A DNA stretch of 64,000 nt, from contig JAAVTG010000557.1 of assembly GCA_011947345.1 (NCBI GenBank), forward strand, positions 1 to 64,000, read 5' to 3'. The notes beneath the pieces were generated by a model. That model saw only the letters and a list, made by a program, of their open reading frames with translations, searched no databases and had not been told where the DNA came from. Every line of letters begins with the position of its first letter. Positions within the stretch are counted from its first letter, which is position 1. Below are positions 43,441 through 54,168 of this stretch, piece by piece. The translations under genes were made by a program, and so were the position numbers. This stretch comes from Phytophthora quininea. Lineage: Eukaryota; Oomycota; Peronosporomycetes; Peronosporales; Peronosporaceae.

Positions 43441-45690
43441 ATGACCTCGACCTCGACCTCGTCGTCGAATCCGCTCGACCGTCTGCGCGAGCAGCGCGCG
43501 ATGAAGCTGCTGGCGGCACTGCAGGATGATCTACGCTCCAATATGCGTCTCGAGGGCGACGAACAGGGGCGCAACAGAGAGTCTGACCGCCAGTTTGCGA
43601 CGCAAGACGCGGATCGCTCGACTCGCGGACCCGCAGGAGCGCGAGCGCATCTGGAGCCGCGAGCAGCCCCCGTCTTACGAAGTAAGCATCAATATTGTAT
43701 TCTCGACTAGTAATACATAACCTTTACTTGTGTGCTCATTGCATGGACTTTGCTTAGGGCGAGGCGATCCGCAGTCTGCCCAAGTCGAGAGAGTTTTGGC
43801 GCCAAGTGGACGTATCTACGTGGTGCAAGAGCGAGCTGGATGCTGCCTGCTTACTGCTAGACTTGCCGGTGGAAGGCAAGAAGCTGGATCTAGTGGCTCG
43901 CATACAGGGCTGGGTGCACGAGCCTGAAACTCAGGCGAGGCTGGAGGAGCAGCGGATGCTAGAGCTGCAGAAGGACGCCGTTCTTGGTCAGTATTTTATT
44001 GGCTGCTAGTGGAATGGCTTGTGCTAATGGAACGAGATGCGTGCTGTTGCTGTTGGTAGCCTCGGGGCGTGTCTTCGGGTTTGGCAGCAATTCAAGCGGA
44101 GAACTAGGTCTGGGACATCGTCGCCCCTGTGAGAGTCCGACAGAGATCACAAGCTTTCGTGGAGCGCACATCACACACGTTTTCGCGGTAAAGCCGATCG
44201 GTTGACAAGCTGTATGCGTGCATGCTCACTATGACGGTTCACCTTCACTTCCCTTATTGATTTCGTGCGATTTTGGGCTGTGTACAGGGTTTTGGCACCA
44301 ATTTTGCGTTCGCCCTAGCCGAGGATGGCCGTGTTTTCGGATGGGGTGGTGCTGGGCATGCCGTGTTTGATGAAGCCTTGTCAAAACCTGACAAGTCACA
44401 GCAGCAGCAGGAGCAGCACAACCGAGAAAGTGACACGACCGAAAGCCGTTCGAGCTTTCTGTTGCCGAAGCTACTGCCATCTTTGTCGAGCAAGAACCTT
44501 GCTCATATTTCGTGCGGCCGAACTAATGGCCACATCGCTATGGCAAGCGACAAAGGGAATGCTTTACCTGGGGAAGGGGAGAATACGGCGAGTTGGGTAT
44601 TGGCACCTGCGAGTATGGAAGCAAAAGCATTTCGATGGAGCCATTCTGCGTGGAAGCCATGGCGAAATCGCACGTCGTTACTGTCAGCGTGGGGAATACA
44701 CATACAGCGGCGATTACCAACGATGGGCGCTTGTTTGCGTGGGGTAGTTGCGGCAGCGGACAGCTTGGCTTGGGTGAGACCAAGCGTGCTGGAATCAAAG
44801 ACAAACGCCTGCAGCTGTGCTTTCCGTCCCCAACAATTGTTGAAGCGTTGCAGACCAAGCGCATCACAAGAGTGTCTTGCGGGGCTGTACACACCGCCGT
44901 AGTGACTGCTGATGGCCAGCTCTTCACGTTCGGTTGTGGTGATGGAGGAAGACTGGGGCTTGGCAGTAATGACAATGCTTTCCACCCCCACCTAGTGACA
45001 GCTCTCGAGAAGCACATCGTTCTGGACGTCTGTTGTGGCAGTTGGCATTCGGTTTGCCTTGCGCGGCCGCGAGAGGAGTCTGTCGCCGTAAAAGTACCGA
45101 GAAGGATATGCTCGACATCATCTAGTAGTGACAGCTCTGGCGGCTTTACATTCACATTTGGGAGTGGCCTTCAAGGACAGGTGCGTTTGTTGTTGACTTC
45201 TGCAGCAAATTAATAATGTGCGCTCCTTTATTGCCTGCAGCTCGGCTTGGGGAGCAGAAACTCGCTGCTGTTCCGAGTAAGTGAAATGTGCTTCGTCCTG
45301 CAGCTATATCTCGCAGGACTGACTGTAACATTGTGTTCAGCCTGCATTCCAACGCTATATAACCGCCAGATCCGCTGCGTCTCCGTCGCGACATCATCTC
45401 ACCACAGTTGCGCCTTAGGTGTCGATGGAAACCTGTACACGTGGGGCCAGAACGCGCTCGGTTGTCTTGGACGAAAAGGAGCGAAGGTCGGTGCGGTTGA
45501 TCTCGCCGAGCCTGGTGTCGTGGACCGCGGCAGCTTCCGCGATTACGGCGTCGGACCCATCGTCTCCATTGCTGCGGGCCACAGCTTCACTCTGTTCGCC
45601 ACTGGTCCGTGGGAATCCCGTCAAGAACGCAGGAAGAAACAGTTCAATGTGCAGACCAAGGTTAATCGCCACGGCACTCCCAAGCATTAA
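43441..45690 (+). CDS. SAP-like and RCC1-repeat protein
   Basis: The N-terminal exon is basic and helical (LREQRAMKLLAALQDDL). Exon 2 has a SAP-like helix pair (LDAACLLLDLPVEGKKLDLV), often DNA-binding. RCC1 repeats follow: GRVFGFGSNSSGELGLGH, GRVFGWGGAGHAV, CFTWGRGEYGELGIG, GRLFAWGSCGSGQLGLG, GQLFTFGCGDGGRLGLG and NLYTWGQNALGCLG, with typical SCG.xHT linkers. These make a seven-bladed propeller like RCC1-type exchange factors. Introns near 43681-43755, 43990-44070, 44189-44287 and 45181-45240 are GT-AG; one near 45278-45338 is uncertain. Frame breaks near 43575 and 44555 (GGG) are one-base events. Substrate unknown. Confidence 0.72.
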
Positions 45691-45807
45691 CCATTATGAG
45701 ATAACAGCGGTCGCCATTCTAGTATTTTCAAAGGGAGCGTGAAGTAAAATCAACGTTTTGATTCACCAGAAACATATTGAGTCGCAGCAGAGCATGTTCG
45801 CTTGATC

Positions 45808-47099
45808 TTACAGCATGTGCTTCTCACGGAAGAGCTCGAAAAGTGGCTTGTGCTGCATTTCCCCACCACGAAAGACAGAGTCGCATTCTTGTAGTGATCA
45901 CTGCTGACCGTTAAGTTGTAGATAACGTCTTCAAGCAGCACGGCCTTGCCAGCGAACGTTCCTTCATCGAATAAGCAATACAACCAGCACACATCAGCAT
46001 CAGTCGTATCTGCCGTAGCAGGAGAAAAATCTCGCACGTACCGTGAATCATCTTAACATGCGAGAAGTGTACGTGTAGATGATAGTACGTCGGCTGATAG
46101 TGCAGGTACACACGCAAAGAGCTCGCTTTGGCCCCAAACTTGTTGTTCAGCACCTCCAAGCTCTCGTTACTAGACAATAATCTCGTTATCATAGTTGTGT
46201 ACAAGCTCATCACGATAGCACGCACCGGATATTGCGCAGAAGTTTCAAATGATCACCAGTAAGGTCTCGCAACGATCGAAGCGATCGATCGTGCACAATT
46301 GCCAGGCAATACATAGACTCCAACTGTGAAATGCAACGCAACAGTCATGACAATGCCTCAACATCTCGTACAAGGTTAGCAGACGTACATTAGATGCATC
46401 AGACCACTTGAAATCCGGCAGCAGGATAAATCCGTTGGTCGGGTGCGAATCTTCGTAAATGATCCTCTCCATTTCGCTTTTGCTGCCAGAAGCACACTCA
46501 TTTGTCAAGCACGACACGTATATCGACTAACTACACCAATTCCCACTTACTGGTCGAGGATATTGTACACCCATTCAATCTTCTCAGGTGGAATGCTTTC
46601 AATGTACGGCTTGGTGATCGCACGATATGCCTCCTTCGTCTCCATCACCATGTGGAAATCTTGATCCGTGTGCTTCAGCACATGCGCCTCAGTCGCCGGG
46701 CAGATTAAATTCACCTATTCATCAAAAGTTAGCCAACACTGGTATCTAAGTTTTTGTGATCTCGACAACCTTGTAAGGCTTGACATTTCGCGACACGTCG
46801 CCCTGGAAGGTGCTGTAGATGTCGTTGACCAAAATCTCGTGCAACGAGATCCCGCTAAGCAGAGCGTCCAACCCACTCGTATCCATCGCCGCCATTTGGA
46901 TGATTAACACCGCGTTCTTATCCGGGTCACTGCTGAAGCTGCCCAACATGGCCATCTCCGTGTCTGTCCTCTTCAGGACACGTTCCAGGCGGAAACCTTG
47001 CAGCTTCTTGGACCCGGTACCGGAATCCGTTCGCTGCCATGCCCACAGAATGGACAGCGCCACCACAAACAAAGAGACGACGATACCCAAACCGTCCAT
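45808..47099 (-). CDS. DcpS-like scavenger decapping enzyme, membrane-anchored, copy 1
   Basis: DcpS hydrolyses the m7GpppN cap left after 3'-5' mRNA decay. Six exons: 46770-47099, 46551-46714, 46389-46482, 46226-46323, 46042-46169 and 45808-45961. Motifs are [38 protein letters not shown] and the HIT triad HLHVHF. Unlike animal DcpS, the protein begins with a hydrophobic helix ([16 protein letters not shown]), suggesting a membrane anchor. The last exon has 154 bases where the paralogue has 155. One G missing in GTGGTGGGG shifts the end, and adding it restores [15 protein letters not shown] and the stop at 45808. The first donor is GTTGTC, weaker than the paralogue's GTAAGA. Confidence 0.85.
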
Positions 47100-47185
47100 G
47101 ATCTCACCGTTGGATCCAAGTGACGATTAGAATTGACCTAGAAACAAAACCTGAAAACGTTTGCGCTTGTCATTTTATCCAGGTT

Positions 47186-47680
47186 TTATGGCATAGCATC
47201 TCCAGATGACGAGAGCGGGCCAAGGTGCTCCCAAATCTTGCGTAGGTCCATATAGTTGGTCTCAACAAAGCGACGTCCTTCCCGTTCGACGACGTCGCCG
47301 TTGCTGTCCACGAAGATGAGAGCGGGGATTTTCTTGACGTCGTAGCGCTTCCAGAGGTCCTGGACAACTTCACGTCGATGGAACGGCACTGCCAGGAACG
47401 GCGTCTGCAACAGCGCGTCATGGAAGGCGACGGGGCTTTGATCCATCGATAGCAGCACCACATCGAGCTGGTCTTTCATCGACAGCGACTGGTACGCGTT
47501 GAGCGACATGTTTCTGTAGACCGTGGCCAGTACGGGCGTGAACGCTCGACATGGGCGACAAGTGCTGGCCGTGAAGTACAACCCCACCACCGACTTGCCG
47601 GCCAGAGCCTCCTGCGTGGAGACCTCTCCTCGACGAGACACCACCGAGCTCCCAAGCAGCTTCTGCAGCAGACTCGCCAT
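47186..47680 (-). CDS. Thioredoxin-fold protein (nucleoredoxin/tryparedoxin-like)
   Basis: 164 residues from ATG 47680 (CGCCATTCTC on the opposite strand). The frame also continues upstream to 47749. VVGLYFTASTCRPCRAFTP is the tryparedoxin-type active site, with CRPC in place of the usual WCPPC. KRYDVKKIPALIFVDSNGDV supplies the cis-Pro loop. The Trp before the first Cys is replaced by Thr, and the middle Pro by Arg, so redox potential may differ. It lies between the two DcpS paralogues on the same strand. Confidence 0.82.
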   Translation of the reverse strand: MASLLQKLLGSSVVSRRGEVSTQEALAGKSVVGLYFTASTCRPCRAFTPVLATVYRNMSLNAYQSLSMKDQLDVVLLSMDQSPVAFHDALLQTPFLAVPFHRREVVQDLWKRYDVKKIPALIFVDSNGDVVEREGRRFVETNYMDLRKIWEHLGPLSSSGDAMP

Positions 47681-47874
47681 TCTCAAGATTTGTCGTTGGG
47701 TGAGAGCAAGAATGGATGGGGAGCAAGTCGTTACAGTGCTGGCCGGCACTTTTCCGCCGTTGCAGGTTCAAGTGGATGGGCAGAGGCTGCATCGGCGGAA
47801 TGGCACGTTGTCAACACGCTTCAATTGCGAGGGCTATGAACAACTTTCAAAACTTCGACTCTGCTTCTGCTGCT

Positions 47875-49161
47875 CTAAAGAATGTGCTTCTCGCGGAAAA
47901 GCTCGAATAGCGGCTTGTGCTGCATCTCCCCGACCACGAACGAGAGCGTCGCGTTCTTGTAATGGTCGCTGTTGACAGAGAGGTTGTAGATGACGTCCTC
48001 CAGAAGCACGGCCTTGCCGGCGAACGTGCCTGTAAATCGGAGTGACTTAGTTGCCACTACATTCAAAATGCCGTTGCCCGCGATAACGTACCCTGTGTCA
48101 TTTTGACGTGCGAGAAGTGCACGTGCAGGTGGTAGTATGTTGGCTGGTAATGCAAGTACATGCGCACTGAGCTCGCATGGACGCCAAACTTGTCATTTAA
48201 TACCTCCAAACTCGCATTTCTAGACGGCCACCAGCATTAGTAGTGGAAGTAAAGAAATTTAAAGTCTCGTGCTCACCGGATGTTGCGCAGCAGCTTCAAG
48301 TGAGACCCAGTCAAATCGCGGAGCGATCGGAGCGAGTGGTCATGTACGATGGCGAGGCAGTACAGTGACTCCAGCTACATGCAATCGACAAAGCGTCACA
48401 AATACATAACAACTAACAAGAAGTGTCTGTGGACATACATTAGAAGGGTCGGACCACTTGAAATCCGGTAGCAGGATGAATCCATGACGCAGATGCGGGT
48501 CTTCGAAGATGACTCTCTCCGTCTCGCTCTTGCTGTCACATCCACCAATTAATATCGTCTAGTTCATCACAAATACAATAGCAGACTTACTGGTCGAGAA
48601 TGTTGTAGACCCACTCGATCTTCTCCTTCGGGATACTGTCGATGTACGGCTTGGTGATCATTCTGTACGCCTCCTTGGTCTCCACCACCATGTGGAAGCT
48701 TTGGTCCGTATGCTTGCGGACGTGCGTCTCCGTCGCTGGGTATATCAAGTTCACCTACAACAAGCAATACTACTTAGTCTGCAGATTATACAAATTTTCT
48801 GTCTTCTTACCTTGTACGGCTTGATACTACGCGGGACATCTCCCTGGAACGAGCTGTAGATGTCGTTCACCAGTATCTCCTGGAGTGACAGTCCACTAAG
48901 CAGCGCGTCCAGCCCACTGGAGTCCATCGCCGCTGTCTGGACGATGAGCACCGCGGCCTTCTTCTTGGGATCACTGTAGAAGTTGCCCAACATCGCCAGC
49001 TCCGTGTCCGAGCGTTTGAGCACGCGCACCAGATGGAAGTCCTTGAGCTTCTTGGAGCCCACATCCGTCACCGACTGCTGCCACGCCCAGAGCGCGCACA
49101 GCACCACCACAACCAGCGCCACCTCGATGCCCAGACGCTCAACCTGGTCGATGATTCCCAT
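47875..49161 (-). CDS. DcpS-like scavenger decapping enzyme, membrane-anchored, copy 2
   Basis: Intact, 329 residues, six exons: 48811-49161, 48591-48754, 48439-48532, 48277-48374, 48092-48219 and 47875-48029. Exons 2-5 have exactly the same lengths as in copy 1, so the pair arose by tandem duplication. It begins MGIIDQVERLGIEVALVVVV, giving a predicted N-terminal membrane helix. The catalytic part has [38 protein letters not shown] and HLHVHFSHV, with all three HIT histidines, and ends [10 protein letters not shown]. Substrate should be capped oligonucleotides. Membrane anchoring suggests an ER or mitochondrial location, which is inference. Confidence 0.9.
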
Positions 49162-49280
49162 GGCGGATACTTTGAATGAAGTGTCGATTTTGATTGGCGG
49201 AAAAAGCTGAGAATATGTCAGTATCAGATTGTTCCGACCAAGAACACCTCAAGAGCAGGAGACGTCAACTTGCTGAGACC

Positions 49281-49818
49281 ATGGCGACTCCGAACGGCGA
49301 CAAGCCTCTGTATCCGAACCTGCCTCGGGCCCAGGAGGTGAATGTCAACTACTCGGTCCAGGTACAGCTGAGAGTATCCTTAAAATGGCTAGGAAATAAA
49401 GACATTTGATAGTGACGGACTAAGCTATTGCTGCTGTCGTAGAACGACACGTCGCAGGACGAGGAGATGGCGCGGCGTCTGCAGACTCAGTACGACTACG
49501 GACAGGTGATGGCGGTGGCCCAGCCAGTCCCGCAGGTGGAGATGCCGTACAAGTGCGGCAACTGCGGCACCACGCATGTGGTGCGCAACGTGGCTCATGG
49601 GTCGACCTTCCAGTGCACAGTGTGCGGCGCGCAGAACCAGATTCTGCTGCAGCACCGCCGACCGGTGGTCGTGGTGTAAGTGCCTGCCTGCTAGAGAGTG
49701 TCGATAGTTTGCGTGGCAGGGACTGACATGATGGTTCGTTGTGTTCTCTCTCTGTCAATGCAGGCGAGACCACTCGTACGGCTTCGTGCCGATCCCGCTG
49801 TTCTGCTGCACGATGTGA
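49281..49818 (+). CDS. Small zinc-ribbon protein
   Basis: 122 residues in three exons (49281-49361, 49443-49675, 49764-49818). The ATG sits in GAGACCATGGCG, but an in-frame ATG at 49215 would add 22 residues. The core YKCGNCGTTHVVRNVAHG, followed by CTVCGAQN, forms a C-x2-C ... C-x2-C zinc ribbon resembling LITAF-like or LSD1-type ribbons. The short hydrophobic end PIPLFCCTM follows. No specific family assigned. The DcpS gene diverges 119 bp away. The 357 bases to the next gene hold nothing recognised. Confidence 0.7.
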
Positions 49819-50175
49819 TGGTGGCAAGCTATGATGTCGACAAGCTTGATCAATTACCCGCCTGCAATCGTTGGGACGTCTTGGAAAGCGGTTGATGTCA
49901 ATACTTCTTCCGACTCGACCATGTCTGCACTTATTGCCCTCAGCGTGGCGTGGTCGATATTATTTTCTTATTTACTTGCAATGAATGCATCCTACTTCTT
50001 TCCATTCCAATGCACGACGGTGTCATTGAGGGCCTTGAGCGTGCTTAGCTTCGTGCTGCCCAGCTTGACGTGAAAAGTCTTCCGGTGGAACTGTACATAC
50101 AAATACTATTTTCTGCCAGTCACAATCTGACTAACGCCGCCAGTATACAATTCCCAAGTGGCGAGGAAGGTGAAG

Positions 50176-50555
50176 ATGGCGGTGGACGAAGCTCAGATCG
50201 CGGCGGGCGTCAAGACACGCGCGGCGCAGGTGCAGTCGCTGCAGGCCCAGCGCAACAACGAGGAGGCGGTGCGTGTGGCGCTGGAGGACCCTCCGCTGCA
50301 GTCCAAGAACGACCACGTCAAGACGGAGAACGCGCAGGTGGTGATGACGGCGTTGCTGGCCTGCAACAAGGGCGAGATGCAACGCGCCATCGACTCGCTC
50401 ACGAGCGCGCAGGAGGACAACCTGATGAAGTACCTGGCGCGCTTCCTGGGGATCCCTCGCAGAGCGCCGCCATTCTCGATTGGCACCAGAAGCTGGCGGC
50501 CAAGGCCGGCTCGGGCTGCATCATGCGCGCCTTCACGGACCGGAAGCAGGTGTAA
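50176..50555 (+). CDS. ARPC5: Arp2/3 complex 16-kDa subunit (ARPC5)
   Basis: Structural subunit of the actin-nucleating Arp2/3 complex. Family features: EEAVRVALEDPPLQSKNDHV, ENAQVVMTALLACNKGEM, DNLMKYLARFLG and, after a one-base frame change, AAILDWHQKLAAKAGSGCIM and the terminal TDRKQV. The break at about 50449 is a GGGG that needs one more G (LGIPRR becomes LGDPSQ). ATG 50176 is the first methionine, but the frame is open upstream (VARKVKM) and the animal protein starts with a similar basic stretch, so a short 5' exon before about 50155 may be missing. It ends 50 bp from the convergent hydrolase. Confidence 0.87.
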
Positions 50556-50605
50556 GCAAGACACAATACAGCTCAACAAAAGACTGGTTTTGGACAAGTT
50601 GTAGC

Positions 50606-51591
50606 TTAAGGTGTAAGGGGAGACGTGGCGACTTGCTCGACGAACGTTTTGATCAGCGACATGGTCGGATCTGTGTCGGGGTCGCTGTCGGCGAGCTGCT
50701 GGACGATGGTGAAGTGGTTGCACTTTGGGATAATACGGCGCTGGATGGTGGTCTGAAGACAACAGTGATTAGAGCGTTTTGGTTCGCGTATGCTGATAGA
50801 CTTACATTTCCCGCCGAGATTAACCACCGTTCGAGCTCCTCTGCATCTTCGTGGAAGTGGAAATCTTCTTGAGCATTTACCAACAGCAGCGGCGTCTTTA
50901 CGAGTGGGGACGTTGGTCCGATCCTAGTGACTGTCGACCCCACCGATGCCTCTCGCCACTGATCGGCACGCTCACCAAATGGAGGACTCGTCACAAGCGA
51001 TCCATAGAACGACGCGTTTGCTAGCCGCACGATGTTATAGACGCCTGAGATCCCCACCGCACCTTGCACAAAATTGCCTACAGGCTCCTTCATCCCCGTT
51101 GCTCTTAAATATTGCGGGTCGGCTAGAATCTGCATCACCAAGTGAGCACCAGCGCTGTGTCCCACCAGCACCAACTTGTTCGGGTCGCCACCAAACTGCC
51201 CAGCAAACAACGTGATGCATCAAAGAACAAGAACTTCAACTGCCACTAAACTTACCTGGTCGATGTTATGATGCAGCCACGCGACTGCACACGCTACATC
51301 CTTGGCATGTTCAGGGTGCTGCACCTCCGGTGACAGTCGGTAGTTCACCGACACACCCACACAACCAGCACGCACGAAAGCCTCGTCGATACCGGAGTTC
51401 AGACCGCCGCGCTTGTCGCCTCGCTGCCACGATCCGCCATGTACGAACACACAGGTGGGTAACTTGGCATGTGGAGAGAGTTTCCGAGGGATGGAGATGT
51501 CTAACTTCTGCAACGCATGTGCCTCCGACACGTACGCAACGTCCTGCCAGCTATACACCCTCGTGAAGCAGGGCAGTGTTCGACGCAGCAT
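50606..51591 (-). CDS. Alpha/beta hydrolase (isoprenylcysteine esterase / formamidase-like)
   Basis: 290 residues from ATG 51591 in three exons (51256-51591, 50806-51195, 50606-50752). Key elements are the oxyanion motif VFVHGGSWQRGDK, NYRLSPEVQHP, the nucleophile elbow LVGHSAGAHL, the acid loop LLLVNAQEDFHF and a C-terminal His in CNHFTIV. These match small esterases of the kynurenine formamidase and prenylcysteine methylesterase type; which one cannot be decided here. An in-frame ATG at 51657 would add 22 residues and overlap the start of the divergent WD40 gene. Confidence 0.82.
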
Positions 51592-51655
51592 CAGCGTCAA
51601 TCTATTGTGAATAAAACATAATTTTGTAACGTAGCCGAACGTAACCACATTGACC
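51592..51655. promoter_or_regulatory. 64-bp bidirectional promoter
   Basis: The hydrolase (-) and the WD40 gene (+) start codons face away from each other with only 64 bases between. Both promoters, or one shared promoter, must lie here or inside the transcribed regions. No TATA box is obvious. Confidence 0.55.
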
Positions 51656-52982
51656 ATGGCGGCGCGAGCAAACGTAAGGACTCGCTAGTACTGCCCGTGC
51701 CGTCCCTTGTCGTCTCTGACCAGTTGCTCTGTGTGCCCCAGTACCGAGCGTCCATCCAGTTCCCGAACGCCCACAGCGACGGCGTCTGGAGCACGTTCTG
51801 GACGTCCAACGACAAGATCCTGACGGGATCGGTGGACGAAGTGGCCAAGAGCTGGTAAGGAACGCTGGAAACGCTACAAAGGGGATGCCAGACATTAATT
51901 AACTGGTTCCTTGTCTATCAGGGACGTGACGGAGGACGCGGTCTCCATCTCCCAGCAGTACCCTGGCCATGTGCTGGGCACGGTCTCTATTGTGGGCAAC
52001 AAGGCTGGCACACACGCCGTGACGAGCTCTTTGGATTGCCAGATCCGAGTGCTGAATCTCTCGTCGGGAGCAGTGGAAAAGATAATTGATGCAGGTCCAG
52101 GAGAGCTCTGGCAGGTCGCCTACAGCCCCGACGAGACCAAATTGGTCTCTGGCAGCCAACAAGGCAAGATCAACTTCTTCGATATCGAGAAGGAGAAGAT
52201 CGCGCAGGAGATCACCACCCAGGCCAAGTTCGTGCTGAGCGTCGCTTACGTAGGTTTCTGCTTCGTCCAATTCTGCCAAGATACTAATTGTAGCGACCTA
52301 TTCTTCGTTGATTACAGTCTCCTGATGGAAAACACGTCGCGTGCGGCGGGTTTGACGGCTTTGTCGGCGTCTACGACGTTGAAACGGGATCGTTGGTTCA
52401 CAAGTACGAAGGTATGGTGGTTACATTAATGACTGATTGGTGTCGGTGTCGTGCTCATTGTTGTCTCGGGTGGATGAAGATCGAACAAAGCCTGTGCGTT
52501 CAGTCGCATATTCGCAGGATGGAAAGCTGTTCGCTGCTTCCGATGACATGCATGTCAACGTCTACGATGTGTAAGAGCATGCTGATTACTTTTATGATTC
52601 TTACTGTGTGTACTAAGCATGTTTTCCTCTTATACGCGAACCTCCACATAGTGCCCATGACAACGCTGTTGCTACACTGTCTGGTCACGTTTCGTGGGTC
52701 CTGAGCGTTGCGTGCTCTCCTGATGGCACTCAGTTTGCTACAGGTGGCGCTGACCGACGTGTGAAGATCTGGGACATTGGCACTCGTCGCTGCTTGACTA
52801 CGTTTGACACTCACACAGACCAGGTACATGGTAATTGTTATGATTCCTCTAGCGAAAATAAAGCTAATCCCTCGTCGCTATTGTAGGTGTGGAGCGTTGC
52901 GTACAACTCGTCAGGATCGCGACTAGTGTCGGGTGGTGACGATGCACTGTTGCAGGTCTACGAGACTGCTACTTCCAGTTGA
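51656..52982 (+). CDS. SKI8: SKI8/WDR61-like WD40 protein
   Basis: 303 residues in seven exons: 51656-51673, 51742-51854, 51922-52249, 52318-52411, 52480-52570, 52652-52823 and 52887-52982. The frame is intact throughout. WD repeats start with HSDGVWSTFW and include GELWQVAYSPDETKLVSGSQ, SPDGKHVACGGFDGFVGVYD, KPVRSVAYSQDGKLFAASDD, SWVLSVACSPDGTQFATGG and VWSVAYNSSGSRLVSGGDD. Length and repeat order match WDR61/Ski8, which is in the SKI complex feeding mRNA to the exosome and in the PAF1 complex. The neighbouring DcpS genes act just downstream of exosome decay, though proximity may be chance. Confidence 0.87.
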
Positions 52983-53050
52983 GCTGACACCTAACGCAGC
53001 AATGTACTGCAGTTCACAAAAAAACGCTAGATGCCTCTATTGACGGCGGT

Positions 53051-53806
53051 TTACTCAACGACTAGTTGCAGCGTTTCCTGGTCGTCTTGATCTCGTCGTC
53101 GTGTCCCCAACGCAGCGTTCAATTTCGGTGCAACGGGTAGCCACCAGCTCCACTTGTCATCGCCAAAGTATACCACCACATTATGTGTAAATCCACACCC
53201 GGCCAACTCTCCACGTCTGCCGGCAAGAAACTCGAGCGTGGTCTTGCCCTCTTTGAGCAGCCACAAGTGGAACGCAAAGTACCCGGCCAACAGCAATCCA
53301 ACGCCCAACGTCATGACCCACCCGAACTTGAGCAACGACTCGTAGCTCGTAAAGTTCTCGTCCCACACTAACGGAGTCACCATGGCGTTGAAGACCAGGC
53401 AGCTAATCGACGTGTAGATCAAGAAGAGCAAGAAGTACTTTTTGTTGCTCCAGGCCACGCAGTTGTTGGTCCAGGGGCAGTGGTGGTCCATCCTGTACAC
53501 GCAGCGGTTGCAAACAGAGCAGTGGTGCACATGGTCGCCTTTGTCGCTGTCGCAGCGCTCACAGTAGCGCGTGGAGCGCTCCGTTTCGTCGTGTAGACCT
53601 TCCGCTGGTCGCTTACTGGCCGGCCGACAGAGCATGGCACCCGCGTAGCTCCAGAGCATCAGCAAAGTGGCCACAGCGTACAACGAGTTGACCGCGATGT
53701 CTGAGTGGACGCGCACCACCACAAACCACGTCCAAAGCTTGAGCAGCATGAGAAACACAGCCACGAGAGCGAAGGCGCCGCCCATCGTCGACGGGGATTG
53801 CTGCAA
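53051..53806 (-). CDS. DHHC palmitoyltransferase
   Basis: 251 residues, single exon. Two N-terminal membrane helices (FALVAVFLMLLKLWTWFVVV and a second from about residue 40) precede the Cys-rich domain YCERCDSDKGDHVHHCSVC, then RMDHHCPWTNNCV with the catalytic DHHC. Two further helices follow (YFLLFLIYTSISCLVF and VMTLGVGLLLAGYFAF) and then the TTxE motif (KTTLEFL). This is the complete four-helix zDHHC layout. S-acylates membrane proteins, usually at Golgi or ER. The 3' end lies 68 bp from the convergent SKI8-like gene. Confidence 0.93.
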   Translation of the reverse strand: MQQSPSTMGGAFALVAVFLMLLKLWTWFVVVRVHSDIAVNSLYAVATLLMLWSYAGAMLCRPASKRPAEGLHDETERSTRYCERCDSDKGDHVHHCSVCNRCVYRMDHHCPWTNNCVAWSNKKYFLLFLIYTSISCLVFNAMVTPLVWDENFTSYESLLKFGWVMTLGVGLLLAGYFAFHLWLLKEGKTTLEFLAGRRGELAGCGFTHNVVVYFGDDKWSWWLPVAPKLNAALGTRRRDQDDQETLQLVVE

Positions 53807-54168
53807 CGTTGAAACGGTTGTGGCGCAGCATCCTGATACAAGAACAACTGGTTGGATATCCCTGTATAACAGCAGATAGGTACATTTGTCAAAGGCTTTG
53901 TCTTGTCAATCAACATGTTCATGATGGTCTCACCAAGTACTTATCAAGTCTTGACCATCCGTAAGAGGAGCAAGACGCATGAGCTAATAGCAGCTCTCAT
54001 TATGCGGGAGAATCGGTCCGCAGACAGCCAATTCGGGTTTCATACAAACTCCAATTCTAGCCAATCCAATCCATTTACTATTTTTGTGATTCTTGGAACT
54101 CATCCCTCGTTGAAGTGCGTCGCCACTTGCATCCGTTTCGCCCTCCGCCGCCAGAAGGATCCCGCGCC

